This document shows, piece by piece, positions 38,671-48,129 of a stretch of DNA of 64,000 nucleotides. A program made the position numbers and the translations under genes. Positions within the stretch are counted from its first letter, which is position 1. Each line of letters opens with the position of its first letter. Below the pieces are notes generated by a model. It had not been told where the DNA came from. It searched no databases and worked only from the letters and a program-made list of their open reading frames with translations. The DNA is from Caballeronia sp. LZ062 (GTDB lineage: Bacteria; Pseudomonadota; Gammaproteobacteria; Burkholderiales; Burkholderiaceae): positions 1,736,001 to 1,800,000 of the forward strand of contig NZ_JARTWB010000002.1 in assembly GCF_031450785.1 (NCBI RefSeq), in the 5' to 3' direction.

Positions 38671-39398
38671 CTCACCGCCTGAAAATCGTTGCCGTCCTTG
38701 CGCGCAGGGTGCGCCGCCTTCGCCGCCTTCGCCGCCGTGCACACCGTCGCTTCAGCCCGCACGCGCCGTATGACCCGCCGATAATCCACCGCGACGTACA
38801 CGGCGAACAACGGCGCGCCGATGGCTGCGGCAATCAGAAACGGCGTCATGCCGTTGAGCACCGTAACGAGCGGCAGCAGGTACAGCACGTCCTCGGTCTC
38901 GAAGCCGCCCGCCGAAGCCTGCTTGGTTCCGGATTTGCCGACCATCGACTCGATGCGCATACGCAGGAAGAAAATCAGCGCGACCGCGACGCCCGCGACG
39001 CCGCCGAGCCACTGCGCGGCGACCGCGTACGAAGGATGATGCGCCGCGACATAGAAACCGATGCCCGCGAAGAGCAGCACGGTCACGAGCGCGTCGCACG
39101 CAAGGTCGTAAAAGTGTCCGATCTTACTCGACTGACCGCTGATGCGCGCAAGCTCGCCATCGGTGTGATCGACGAAATTTGACAGCGCAATCAAGAGCGC
39201 GCCCAGCGAGCACAACCAGAAGTCGCCGAGCGAGAGGCAGTACGCGCCGCCGAGCCCGATGGCGAGGCGAACGGTCGTCAGATGATTCGGCGTGACGGGC
39301 GTGCCGACGAGCGGCGTGACGAGGCGGCGGGCGAGCCGCGCGTCCCACGTGGTGGGCTCGGGAACGGCTTTCGGATGGGGCGGACACGGTTTTGTCAT
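38667..39398 (-). CDS. CDP-alcohol phosphotransferase
   Basis: The 243-residue membrane enzyme has the complete family motif DG(X)2AR(X)8G(X)3D(X)3D at residues 80-102, from HTDGELARISG to FYDLACD, and about six membrane segments. It joins a CMP- or CDP-activated group to a second alcohol; here CMP-aminoethylphosphonate to diacylglycerol, giving a phosphonolipid, is the most economical reading. It is the first gene of the operon. The start is uncertain: ATG 39398 (used) or ATG 39434, neither with a clear ribosome site. Confidence 0.85.
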   Translation of the reverse strand: MTKPCPPHPKAVPEPTTWDARLARRLVTPLVGTPVTPNHLTTVRLAIGLGGAYCLSLGDFWLCSLGALLIALSNFVDHTDGELARISGQSSKIGHFYDLACDALVTVLLFAGIGFYVAAHHPSYAVAAQWLGGVAGVAVALIFFLRMRIESMVGKSGTKQASAGGFETEDVLYLLPLVTVLNGMTPFLIAAAIGAPLFAVYVAVDYRRVIRRVRAEATVCTAAKAAKAAHPARKDGNDFQAVR

Positions 39399-39402
39399 GA
39401 CC

Positions 39403-39446
39403 GCGAATATATCGCTTATTGACCGCCGCTGCATATATTGCGGCGG
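39403..39446. promoter_or_regulatory. Hairpins at the head of the phosphonate operon
   Basis: CCGCCGC (39423-39429) and GCGGCGG (39440-39446) form a perfect 7-bp dyad around an AT-rich 10-base centre, next to GCGA-ATATA-TCGC at 39403-39415. Both lie just upstream of the preferred start of the first gene, in a place fit for an operator or 5' leader structure. If the longer start at 39434 is used, part of it is coding. Confidence 0.35.
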
Positions 39447-39530
39447 GTTTCCCGCGCGCCCGAACGCTTTGTCCGCGTGCCTTTCGGCGTGACGCAGGCG
39501 CGTTCGGCGCACGCTCTCATTCCACCGTTT

Positions 39531-40250
39531 TCATTCCACCGTTTTCGGCGCGGCCGCGGGCGCCGGCGCGGTCCCGCTCGCCGCCGTATCGAGCGATGCG
39601 GCCGTCTCGTTGCCGATGCCGCCGCTCTTGTCCACCGGCAGCGTCACCGTGCGCACCGTGCCGTTGCCGAGCGGGAAACCGGCGAGCGCGCTGCGGGCAA
39701 GATACGGCATCGCGCGATACAGCGAAGAGTCGTCGGTTGAATTGACCGCCGTCACCTTGTAGACCTCGCGTCCCGTCGAACGGTCCGTCATGCGGATCTG
39801 CAGCGCGTGGATATAGACCGGGTAACTCTGATCCACATAGCCGGTCGGGCCCCACGGCCCGTAGGGGCCGAAGCCGCCCCACGGACCCCAGAACGGACGT
39901 CCGTAATAGCCGTACCACGGCCACGGGTCGTAGTAGACGGGCTGGCGCACGGTCACGAGATCGCCGCGCACCGAAAACGCGAGCGCGACCTGATAGCGCG
40001 CGCTCGCCTCCGGCACCTGTCTGAACGCGAGCTTCGCCAGTTCGTTCGCGACGAGTGTTTCGTATGTCCTCTGCTCGATGCTGTTCTGCTGCGCGTCCTG
40101 GCGCGCGAAGGCATAAGTGCGCGTGGCGTCGCTGCCGGTCCAGTCGGAGAACGCGGTCACTTGCGTCTGCACATAGGTCGTGCAGCCCGCGAGCCACAGT
40201 GCGCCGGCCACGCACGCGGCGCGCATCAGTCGAGATGTCGAGCGACTCAT
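39531..40250 (-). CDS. DUF4136 lipoprotein
   Basis: A 239-residue outer-membrane-type lipoprotein: signal peptide with lipobox LAGC (Cys23), then the DUF4136 body, a Trp/Tyr/Gly/Pro-rich middle (YYDPWPWYGYYGRPFW) and an Ala/Pro-rich end. The preferred ATG at 40250 has GAGG seven bases upstream. The gene lies 132 bases before the phosphonate operon on the same strand, and could be read with it, but its family is widespread and not linked to phosphonates. Confidence 0.82.
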   Translation of the reverse strand: MSRSTSRLMRAACVAGALWLAGCTTYVQTQVTAFSDWTGSDATRTYAFARQDAQQNSIEQRTYETLVANELAKLAFRQVPEASARYQVALAFSVRGDLVTVRQPVYYDPWPWYGYYGRPFWGPWGGFGPYGPWGPTGYVDQSYPVYIHALQIRMTDRSTGREVYKVTAVNSTDDSSLYRAMPYLARSALAGFPLGNGTVRTVTLPVDKSGGIGNETAASLDTAASGTAPAPAAAPKTVE

Positions 40251-40413
40251 GGTCATCCTCACTTGGTTCACTGCGCTTTCCAGGTCGAACGGCGCCGACT
40301 CACGACAGCCCACCGTTTTGTACAATGGTTCGACCTGCCGAGCCCGCATTCGTGCCTGACGTCTTGCCGCACGTAAGCGTACGGGCCGCCACTCTCACCG
40401 AGAAGATCTTGCC

Positions 40414-43137
40414 ATGTCCAACACGCCCGCACCGACCGCGTCCGCTGTGATCCGCCGCGAGGACTATACGCCGCCCGCATTCCTGATCGATTCGGTCGCG
40501 CTGGAATTCGACCTCGTGCCGTCGCGCACCGTCGTGAAGAACACCATGCGCCTGCGCCGCAACCCCGACGCGCCCGGCCATGCGGCGCGCCTGGAACTGA
40601 TCGGCGAGCAACTGGAGTTCGTGCGCGCCGCGATCAACGGCGCCGCGCACGCAGATGTCCAGATCAACGAGCACGGTCTGTCGATCGGCGATCTTCCCGG
40701 CGACGCGTTCGAACTGACCATTGAAAGCATCTGCAATCCGGAACAGAACACGACGCTCTCCGGACTTTACGTGTCGAGCGGCAACTTCTTCACGCAATGC
40801 GAGGCGGAAGGCTTCCGGCGCATCACGTACTTCCTCGACCGTCCGGACGTGATGTCCACCTACACCGTCACGCTGCGCGCCGACAAGGCCGCGTATCCGG
40901 TGCTTCTGTCGAACGGCAATCTGATCGAAGAAGGCGATCTGTCCGATGGCCGCCACTTCGCCAAGTGGGAAGACCCGTTCAAGAAGCCGAGCTATCTGTT
41001 CGCGCTCGTCGCGGGCAAGCTCGTGGTGCTGGAAGAGCGCATCAAGAGCGGCTCGGGCAAGGAAAAGCTGTTGCAAGTGTGGGTCGAAGAACACGATCTC
41101 GACAAGACGCGCCACGCCATGAATTCGCTGATTCACTCGATCCGCTGGGACGAGAAGCGCTTCGGGCTGGAGCTGGATCTTGACCGCTTCATGATCGTCG
41201 CGGTGAGCGACTTCAACATGGGCGCGATGGAGAACAAGGGCCTCAACATCTTTAACACGAAGTACGTGCTCGCCAACCCGGAAACGGCAACGGACACGGA
41301 CTTTTCGAACATCGAGGCCGTGGTCGGCCACGAGTACTTCCATAACTGGACCGGCAACCGCGTGACGTGCCGCGACTGGTTCCAGCTGAGCCTGAAGGAA
41401 GGGCTGACGGTGTTCCGCGATCAGGAATTCTCCGCCGACATGGCCGCGGGCGACGCCGATGGCGCGGCGAGCGCCGCCGCCCGCGCAACGAAGCGCATCG
41501 AAGACGTGCGCGTGCTGCGGCAAATGCAGTTCGCCGAGGACGCCGGCCCGATGGCGCATCCGGTGCGCCCGGAGAGCTACGTCGAGATCAACAATTTTTA
41601 CACGATGACCGTCTACGAGAAAGGCTCGGAAGTCGTGCGGATGTATCAGACGCTCTTCGGCCGCGACGGCTTCCGGCGCGGCATGGACCTCTACTTCCAG
41701 CGCCACGACGGCCAGGCCGTGACCTGCGACGACTTCCGTCAGGCCATGGCCGACGCCAATCATCGCGACCTCGCGCAGTACGAACGCTGGTACAGCCAGG
41801 CGGGCACGCCGCGCGTGAACGTCCGCGCGTTTTACGACGCCGCGAACAAGACATACACGCTGACGCTCACGCAAGGCTACGGCGAGACGTCCGAAGCCGC
41901 CCGCGCGACGCAGAAAGGGCCGCTCTTGATTCCGTTCTCGGTCGGTCTGATCGGCGCGAACGGCGCGGATTTGCCGCTGCGTCTGGAAGGCGAAAAAGAG
42001 CCGAGCGGCACGACGCGTGTGCTTGAATTCACGGAACGCGAGCAGTCGTTCACGTTCGTCGATGTCGACGAGGCGCCCCTGCCCTCGCTGCTGCGCAATT
42101 TTTCGGCGCCGGTGATCGTCGAATTCGATTACACGAATGAACAGCTCGCGTTCCTGCTCGCGCACGACAGCGATCCGTTCAACCGCTGGGAAGCCGGCCA
42201 ACGCCTGGCCACGCGCGAGTTGCTCGCGCTCGCCGGGCGCGCGGCCAAGGGGGAAACGCTTTCGATTGGCGACGAAGTGATCGCGGCGTTCGCTCAAGTG
42301 CTCGACGACACGTCGCTCACGCCCGCCTTCCGTGAACTCGCGCTGATGCTGCCGTCGGAAAGCTATCTGGCGGAGCAAATGAGCGTATCGGACCCTGCCG
42401 CCGTGCATGCAGCGCGCGTGTTCCTGAGCCGCCGGCTCGCGACGCAGTTGCGCGACAAGTGGCTCGCCGTCTACGAGGCGAATCAGACGCCGGGCGAGTA
42501 TCGTCCGACGCCGGAAGACGCCGGCAAGCGCGCGCTCAAAAATCTGGCGCTCGCGTATCTCAGCCAGCTCGACGATCCGAGCGACGCCGTGCGTCTCGCG
42601 CAAAAGCAATACGACGACGCGAACAACATGACGGACCGCTCCGCCGCCCTTTCCGCGCTGCTGGCGAGCGCGACGGCAGGCGCCGACGCGAGCGTCGCGG
42701 ACGCGGCGCTGGCGGACTTCTATCGCCGCTTCGAGAAGGAGGCGCTGGTCATCGACAAGTGGTTCGCGCTTCAGGCGACGCAGCGCGGCGGCGACGAGCG
42801 CAAGGTGATCGAGATCGTGCGGCAGCTGATGCAGCATCCGGCGTTCACGCTCAAGAATCCGAACCGCGCGCGTTCGCTGATTTTCAGCTTCTGCAGCGGC
42901 AATCCGGCGCAGTTCCACGCCGTCGACGGCTCCGGCTATGCGTTCTGGGCCGAACAGGTGATCGCGCTCGACGCGCTGAATCCGCAAGTCGCGGCGCGGC
43001 TCGCGCGCGGACTCGAAATGTGGCGGCGCTTCACGCCGGCGCTGCGCGAGAAGATGCACGCGGCGTTGAGCGAAGTCGCGTCGAAGGCTAAGTCGCGCGA
43101 CGTGCGCGAAGTCGTGGAGAAGGCGCTGGCCGCGTAA
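40414..43137 (+). CDS. pepN: Aminopeptidase N
   Basis: A 907-residue M1-family zinc metallopeptidase that removes N-terminal residues from peptides in the cytosol. It shows the substrate-binding GAMENKGLN, the zinc motif H306-E307-x-x-H310 in GHEYFHNWTGN with the third ligand E329, and ends in a long helical C-terminal domain. Length is usual for the proteobacterial PepN (about 870-900). A strong terminator follows. Confidence 0.96.
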   Translation: MSNTPAPTASAVIRREDYTPPAFLIDSVALEFDLVPSRTVVKNTMRLRRNPDAPGHAARLELIGEQLEFVRAAINGAAHADVQINEHGLSIGDLPGDAFELTIESICNPEQNTTLSGLYVSSGNFFTQCEAEGFRRITYFLDRPDVMSTYTVTLRADKAAYPVLLSNGNLIEEGDLSDGRHFAKWEDPFKKPSYLFALVAGKLVVLEERIKSGSGKEKLLQVWVEEHDLDKTRHAMNSLIHSIRWDEKRFGLELDLDRFMIVAVSDFNMGAMENKGLNIFNTKYVLANPETATDTDFSNIEAVVGHEYFHNWTGNRVTCRDWFQLSLKEGLTVFRDQEFSADMAAGDADGAASAAARATKRIEDVRVLRQMQFAEDAGPMAHPVRPESYVEINNFYTMTVYEKGSEVVRMYQTLFGRDGFRRGMDLYFQRHDGQAVTCDDFRQAMADANHRDLAQYERWYSQAGTPRVNVRAFYDAANKTYTLTLTQGYGETSEAARATQKGPLLIPFSVGLIGANGADLPLRLEGEKEPSGTTRVLEFTEREQSFTFVDVDEAPLPSLLRNFSAPVIVEFDYTNEQLAFLLAHDSDPFNRWEAGQRLATRELLALAGRAAKGETLSIGDEVIAAFAQVLDDTSLTPAFRELALMLPSESYLAEQMSVSDPAAVHAARVFLSRRLATQLRDKWLAVYEANQTPGEYRPTPEDAGKRALKNLALAYLSQLDDPSDAVRLAQKQYDDANNMTDRSAALSALLASATAGADASVADAALADFYRRFEKEALVIDKWFALQATQRGGDERKVIEIVRQLMQHPAFTLKNPNRARSLIFSFCSGNPAQFHAVDGSGYAFWAEQVIALDALNPQVAARLARGLEMWRRFTPALREKMHAALSEVASKAKSRDVREVVEKALAA

Positions 43138-43155
43138 GAGCGTTTCAGCCGTTCG

Positions 43156-43197
43156 ATGGCCGTCGCGCGTTGTTTCGCGCGACGGCCATTCTTGTTT
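43156..43197 (+). terminator. Intrinsic terminator after pepN
   Basis: A perfect 14-bp stem (43156-43169 with 43176-43189), 6-base loop, followed by TCTTGTTT. Confidence 0.85.
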
Positions 43198-43287
43198 ATG
43201 GCGGCGACGGCCGGTGCTGTCACATCGGCGAGCAGGATCGAGCGGTTAGAATCGTGAATATTCGTCTAACGCTCACCGGAGCCCAGC

Positions 43288-44307
<1,020 letters not shown>

Positions 44308-44316
44308 TTCAGGCTA

Positions 44317-44346
44317 TTGCCAAATCGAGAATGTGGTCGCTATAAT
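44317..44346 (+). promoter_or_regulatory. Promoter of tRNA-Thr
   Basis: TTGCCA (44317-44322) and a perfect TATAAT (44341-44346), 18 bases apart, 14 bases before the mature tRNA. Confidence 0.7.
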
Positions 44347-44360
44347 CTTGTTTCTCTGAT

Positions 44361-44436
44361 GCCGGAATAGCTCAGACGGTAGAGCAGCGCATTCGTAATG
44401 CGAAGGTCGGGGGTTCGATTCCTCTTTCCGGCACCA
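44361..44436 (+). tRNA. tRNA-Thr (CGT)
   Basis: A 76-base cloverleaf with acceptor stem GCCGGAA/TTCCGGC, anticodon loop TTCGTAA giving CGT, GGTTCGATTCC T arm and encoded CCA. Confidence 0.95.
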
Positions 44437-44453
44437 CAAGATTCAGCAGTAAT

Positions 44454-44495
44454 CAAAACCCCGCGTTCATGCAAATGGCGCGGGGTTTTGCTTTT
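44454..44495 (+). terminator. Intrinsic terminator after tRNA-Thr
   Basis: CAAAACCCCGCG (44454-44465) pairs with CGCGGGGTTTTG (44479-44490), 13-base loop, followed by CTTTT. Confidence 0.85.
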
Positions 44496-45062
44496 GGTCT
44501 TGACCAAGCGCGTCAGGACGTCTCCGCTCTCTCGTGCGTCTTTTTGCAACGCACATCCCCACGATCTCCCGATTCGCATTTCTTGGCGCAATTGCGCACA
44601 AGCGTTTCGCATTCGGGCACTCGACTTCGCTAATTCCAGCGTTATGTGCGCTTTCGTACAACGACGCGTCGTTTTCCGCTTCGCACCATGCAGCGTCAAC
44701 GACGGTTTCCCGGTATCGTTATATCCATAGAGGAAAGGCGAAAAATTCTGCGCGCGGAATCGGCGGCAGCCGCAACGCCAAGCGCGACGGGCCTTTCCGC
44801 CGTGCCGACCATTTGGACGACCGCGCAGTTTTTGCTAAAACTGAAGTGCGCGAGCGGAGTCGGAGAGGCGGAAATTACCGGCCGCCGTGCGAACGGTCAT
44901 ACGCTCGACTAAAGCGCTCGATTCACGCTCAAGCTGAAGCCACGCCGATCCGATAACGCATAAACAGAGGAACAGCTAATCGGCTGTTGCGGTCGTTCGT
45001 AAAAGGTGCGGCGACCGGATTGGCCAGCAATCGAATGTCGATGTCACCCCGAGGAGAGAACC
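44496..45062. other. Gap without recognised features
   Basis: Nearly 570 bases between tRNA-Thr and the next small gene. Short frames exist on both strands but none has a ribosome site or family-like sequence. I see no repeats and no strong hairpins. Confidence 0.4.
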
Positions 45063-45212
45063 ATGGACGCCAAACCGACGAAAATCCCGACGCCCGACAA
45101 GGTGCACTGTCCGGACCCGGAGCCGGTAGCGGTGGAGTTTCTCGCGACTGAACTGCCTGCGCACGTGCGCGCGTTCTTCGACGAGCAGCGCAAGCTGACT
45201 TCGGTCAAGTAG
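45063..45212 (+). CDS. Small acidic protein of 49 residues
   Basis: The frame starts MDAKPTKIPTPDKVHCPDPE and ends FFDEQRKLTSVK. A strong AGGAGAG precedes the ATG by six bases. It is hydrophilic, Pro-rich at the N-terminus and has one Cys, with no signal or membrane segment. No family is recognised. It stands alone between long gaps. Confidence 0.55.
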   Translation: MDAKPTKIPTPDKVHCPDPEPVAVEFLATELPAHVRAFFDEQRKLTSVK

Positions 45213-45442
45213 GCGGCCGAGCTGAATCATCACGCCGCCGTCGTGAGTTCGACGCCCGGTGCGCGCGGCGCGCACGGACTTCGCTGTCCGGTTCGCAGTC
45301 CGCATATGGCAGACGCCAGGACGCGTCACGCCCTGTTCTTCTGAACGGAGTCGGGCGCGCGCCTGGCTTTGTTCGTCCGATCCCCGCCTGCGTTCTCTCG
45401 CGCCTGCGCTATGCTGGCGCTTTTGTGCGGACCGCCCAGACG

Positions 45443-46048
45443 ATGCACGCTCGATCGGCCCTTACTTTCCTATCTCGCCTGACCGTCGCTTGCGCGCTGC
45501 TGTTCGCGGCCGCCGCGCCCGCGCCTGCGCACGCTGACGGCGACGATACCGCGTTCACCAACCTCATCGCGCTGGTTTCGCAGCGTCTCGCGCTCGCCGA
45601 ACCGGTCGCGCGCTGGAAGTGGGCGCGCCACGAACCGATCACCGACGCGCCGCGCGAAGCCGCGCTGCTCAAGCAAGTCGAGGAACGAGCGCGCGCCGCG
45701 GACCTCGATCCGGAATTCGCGCAGCAGTTCTTTCGCGACCAGATCGACGCAAGCAAGGACGTGCAGAACGCACTGTTCGCGAACTGGCGCGCGTTGCGAG
45801 CCGCGCCCGAAGGCTCGCCGCCGGATCTTGCCAGCGACACGCGCCCGAAGTTGGATCGCCTGACGACCGCACTCTTGAGCGCCCTTTCGCGCGTCGAGCC
45901 GATGCGTCATGCCGACGATTGCCCGCTTCGCCTCGCCGACAGCGTCGCGCGCTGGAAGCATGTCACGCGCTATGACTCGTCGATGAACGCGCCGCTTGCG
46001 CGTGCGCTGTCGCATGTGTGCGCGGGCGGCGTCGGCGCTGTCGGCTGA
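45443..46048 (+). CDS. Periplasmic chorismate mutase (AroQ-gamma)
   Basis: A 201-residue protein with a signal peptide (cut after AHA, near residue 31) and an all-helical AroQ-gamma fold: LIALVSQRLALAEPVARWKW, then PITDAPREAALLKQVEERA, and FFRDQIDASKDVQ hold the Arg, Lys, Asp and Glu/Gln positions used to bind chorismate in the exported M. tuberculosis-type mutase. It would turn chorismate into prephenate in the periplasm. Its last 79 bases overlap the 3' end of the convergent exonuclease gene. Confidence 0.88.
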   Translation: MHARSALTFLSRLTVACALLFAAAAPAPAHADGDDTAFTNLIALVSQRLALAEPVARWKWARHEPITDAPREAALLKQVEERARAADLDPEFAQQFFRDQIDASKDVQNALFANWRALRAAPEGSPPDLASDTRPKLDRLTTALLSALSRVEPMRHADDCPLRLADSVARWKHVTRYDSSMNAPLARALSHVCAGGVGAVG

Positions 46049-47199
46049 GGTGACGAGACGGCGGCCGCGAGCGCGTCCTGCCGCAGCGGCGTGACCGCGA
46101 GACCGCGCGACAGGCGCTCGCCGAGGATGCGGTAGATCGCCAGATCGAACGACGCAGGCTGGCCGTTCGCGCGCAGTTCGCGGGCTTGCGGCAGCGCGTC
46201 TGCGGTACCGAAGTATTGCCAGTTGTCGATGACGTGCCACGCGCGCTGCCCCGTCGCCGCGTCGCGTTCCTCGATCGCAATGGCGCCTGCATAAGGCCAC
46301 GGCATGCTGCGGGCATCGCCGGCTCGCGATTTCGGCGCACGGTTCAGCGAAGGCCGCAGTGTCGCGATCATCTTCGCTTCGGCGAGCATCGCGCCGATTT
46401 CACCGCCAGTCGCTTTCCATTCGACACGACGCACTAGCGCCGCGAGTCGCAAATCCTTCGCCGAGCGGCGCGGCCCCGTGAGATGCGAACGCACGCGCTG
46501 ACGCAGCCGCACGCTTCGGCCGACGTAGAGCGGTGCGTCGTCGTCGCCGAAAAATGTGTACACGCCGCAGCCCGCCGGAATGCGCTCGATGGTGTCCTCG
46601 TCGATCTGCGCCGCGAGCCGGAACCGGCGCGTCACGCGCTCCACATGCGCGCGCAGAATCTCCGGGGCGTGCGCACGATGCAGATGCTGCCAGAACTGCC
46701 ACAGAAGATCGGCATCGGCGAGCGCGCGGTGGCGCGCCGCGGGCACGAGCGCGTGCCGTTCGACGAGCGCGTCCAGACCGTGCCGCGTTTCCGCCGGATA
46801 TACCGCGCGCGAGAGCTGAACCGTGCATAGCACGTCCGGCATGAAGCGCATGCCGATGCGTTTGAACTCGCCCTTCAGAAAGCTATGGTCGAAGTGCGCG
46901 TTGTGCGCCACGAAGAGCCGCCCGTCCATTCGCTCCAGCAGGCCGGCGGCGAGTTCGGCGAACGTGGGCGCATGGCGCACCATGGCATCGTCGATACCGG
47001 TCAACTGCTGGACGAACGCCGGAATGGACCGTTCGGGGTTGACGAGCGATGTCCACTGCGACACGCCGTGCGGCCCGACCTCGACAATCCCGATCTCCGT
47101 AATGCGATCGACACCGAACGTCCCGCCTGTCGTTTCCAGATCGACGAAAATCAGCGGAGCGGACGGCAGCGTGAAGTCGGGAGGCGGTGGAAGATGCAT
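45970..47199 (-). CDS. DEDDh 3'-5' exonuclease fused to a GIY-YIG nuclease domain
   Basis: A 409-residue protein. Residues about 16-175 form a DnaQ/epsilon-like exonuclease with FVDLETTGG, AHNAHFDHSFL and HRALADADLLWQF (the D-E-D-D and H positions). Residues about 205-290 form a UvrC/Cho-like GIY-YIG domain (CGVYTFFGDDDAPLYVGRSV and VRSHLTGPRR). The combination is known from Gram-positive and some Gram-negative genomes and is presumed to act in DNA repair, but its role is not established. The C-terminal 30 residues are Pro/Ala/Thr-rich and are encoded in the overlap with the chorismate mutase gene. Confidence 0.88.
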   Translation of the reverse strand: MHLPPPPDFTLPSAPLIFVDLETTGGTFGVDRITEIGIVEVGPHGVSQWTSLVNPERSIPAFVQQLTGIDDAMVRHAPTFAELAAGLLERMDGRLFVAHNAHFDHSFLKGEFKRIGMRFMPDVLCTVQLSRAVYPAETRHGLDALVERHALVPAARHRALADADLLWQFWQHLHRAHAPEILRAHVERVTRRFRLAAQIDEDTIERIPAGCGVYTFFGDDDAPLYVGRSVRLRQRVRSHLTGPRRSAKDLRLAALVRRVEWKATGGEIGAMLAEAKMIATLRPSLNRAPKSRAGDARSMPWPYAGAIAIEERDAATGQRAWHVIDNWQYFGTADALPQARELRANGQPASFDLAIYRILGERLSRGLAVTPLRQDALAAAVSSPQPTAPTPPAHTCDSARASGAFIDES

Positions 47200-47841
47200 C
47201 GTGATGGAAGGCAGTGCGGCTAAATCGGGCCGTGCGGTACAGTTTCGGATTGCTCATTCTAACGCACGGGTACTTCGGCACGCCGGCGGCGACGCGAAGC
47301 CCGGCTGTATCGGCATTTGCGTGAAAAACTTGAGCGCGTTCGGACGTAAGTAGTATTACCGATTTACGTGACTATTATGGAGCCGCACTAGCGATCCGAC
47401 TTTTTCGCGCACCTCCCATGGTATGTGCGAGTTTGCAATTCCGGGGAAACCCGGAATCCGGACGTTACCGCTCGAATACTTTTTCGATTTTCGGTGTGGT
47501 ATGGCTTGCCAGCACCGTCGTCCCGCGCCCTCGCCCGCGCGCCTCTGCGCCCCGTAGCGCCTGCCGCAGCGCCGCGCGACCGCAAAGCGCAGATCAGACC
47601 GCATTAATGCGCTTAATAGTCGGGGCAATTAAGCTTTGCGTTCGCCTTTTATTTTATCTGCCAATGGACCCTTATTCTTTTAACCGCTCTCATCCACCCG
47701 CGTTACTTGAATGCCGATCTTTTCTCAGCGCAAAGCGTGTTAATCCAATTCTAGGCAGTAAGTGTTAACTCGCCTTGCCCGATTCTCCGCGCGCGCGCAT
47801 CATCGAATACAGCTAGTCATGTAATGAGAGGAGGTTAAACG
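47200..47841. other. AT-rich gap with a stable hairpin
   Basis: No gene is convincing in 640 bases. At 47438-47457 there is an 8-bp stem closed by a GAAA tetraloop (ATTCCGGG with CCCGGAAT). The part from 47600 to 47780 is clearly lower in GC than its surroundings and contains the palindrome GCATTAATGC; it may hold the promoter and control sites of the small gene at 47842. Confidence 0.45.
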
Positions 47842-48075
47842 ATGAACCACTTAACGCGTCTTGCGCAATGGTGCAAATCGTTCGCCAATTCGTCGACTAT
47901 TCCAGGCGAATCGTCCTTATCTTCCATTGCATTCGAACCAGCATGGCATGGCGATCATTGGCAGAACCTGCTTTCATCGCCGATGGATGCCCGCCGCTAC
48001 GTGATGGAAGACTGGGCGACGCCGCTGGACGACGACCTCGTGCCGGCTCAAACGACCGACCTGGAAGCGCTCTGA
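47842..48075 (+). CDS. Small protein of 77 residues, unknown function
   Basis: The product begins MNHLTRLAQWCKSFANSSTI and ends TTDLEAL; a central WHGDHWQNLLSSPMDARRY and the acidic end are its main features. A very strong GAGGAGGT lies eight bases before the ATG. It is soluble and unlike any family I know. Expression is probably high given the ribosome site; it lies directly 5' of the candidate small RNA locus. Confidence 0.65.
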   Translation: MNHLTRLAQWCKSFANSSTIPGESSLSSIAFEPAWHGDHWQNLLSSPMDARRYVMEDWATPLDDDLVPAQTTDLEAL

Positions 48076-48101
48076 CGGCACCGCGCAGGCGGCAAACGGC
48101 G

Positions 48102-48129
48102 AAAAAAAAGCGCGACCGCAAGGCCGCGC
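48102..48129 (-). terminator. Intrinsic terminator of the candidate small RNA
   Basis: An 8-bp stem with UUGC loop followed by eight consecutive U on the minus strand. No protein gene reads leftward into it from the right, which is why a separate transcript is proposed. Confidence 0.75.

Noticed and set aside
44340..44699. Leftward frame containing RNRTPDLRITNALLY
   Set aside because: Antisense translation of tRNA-Thr.
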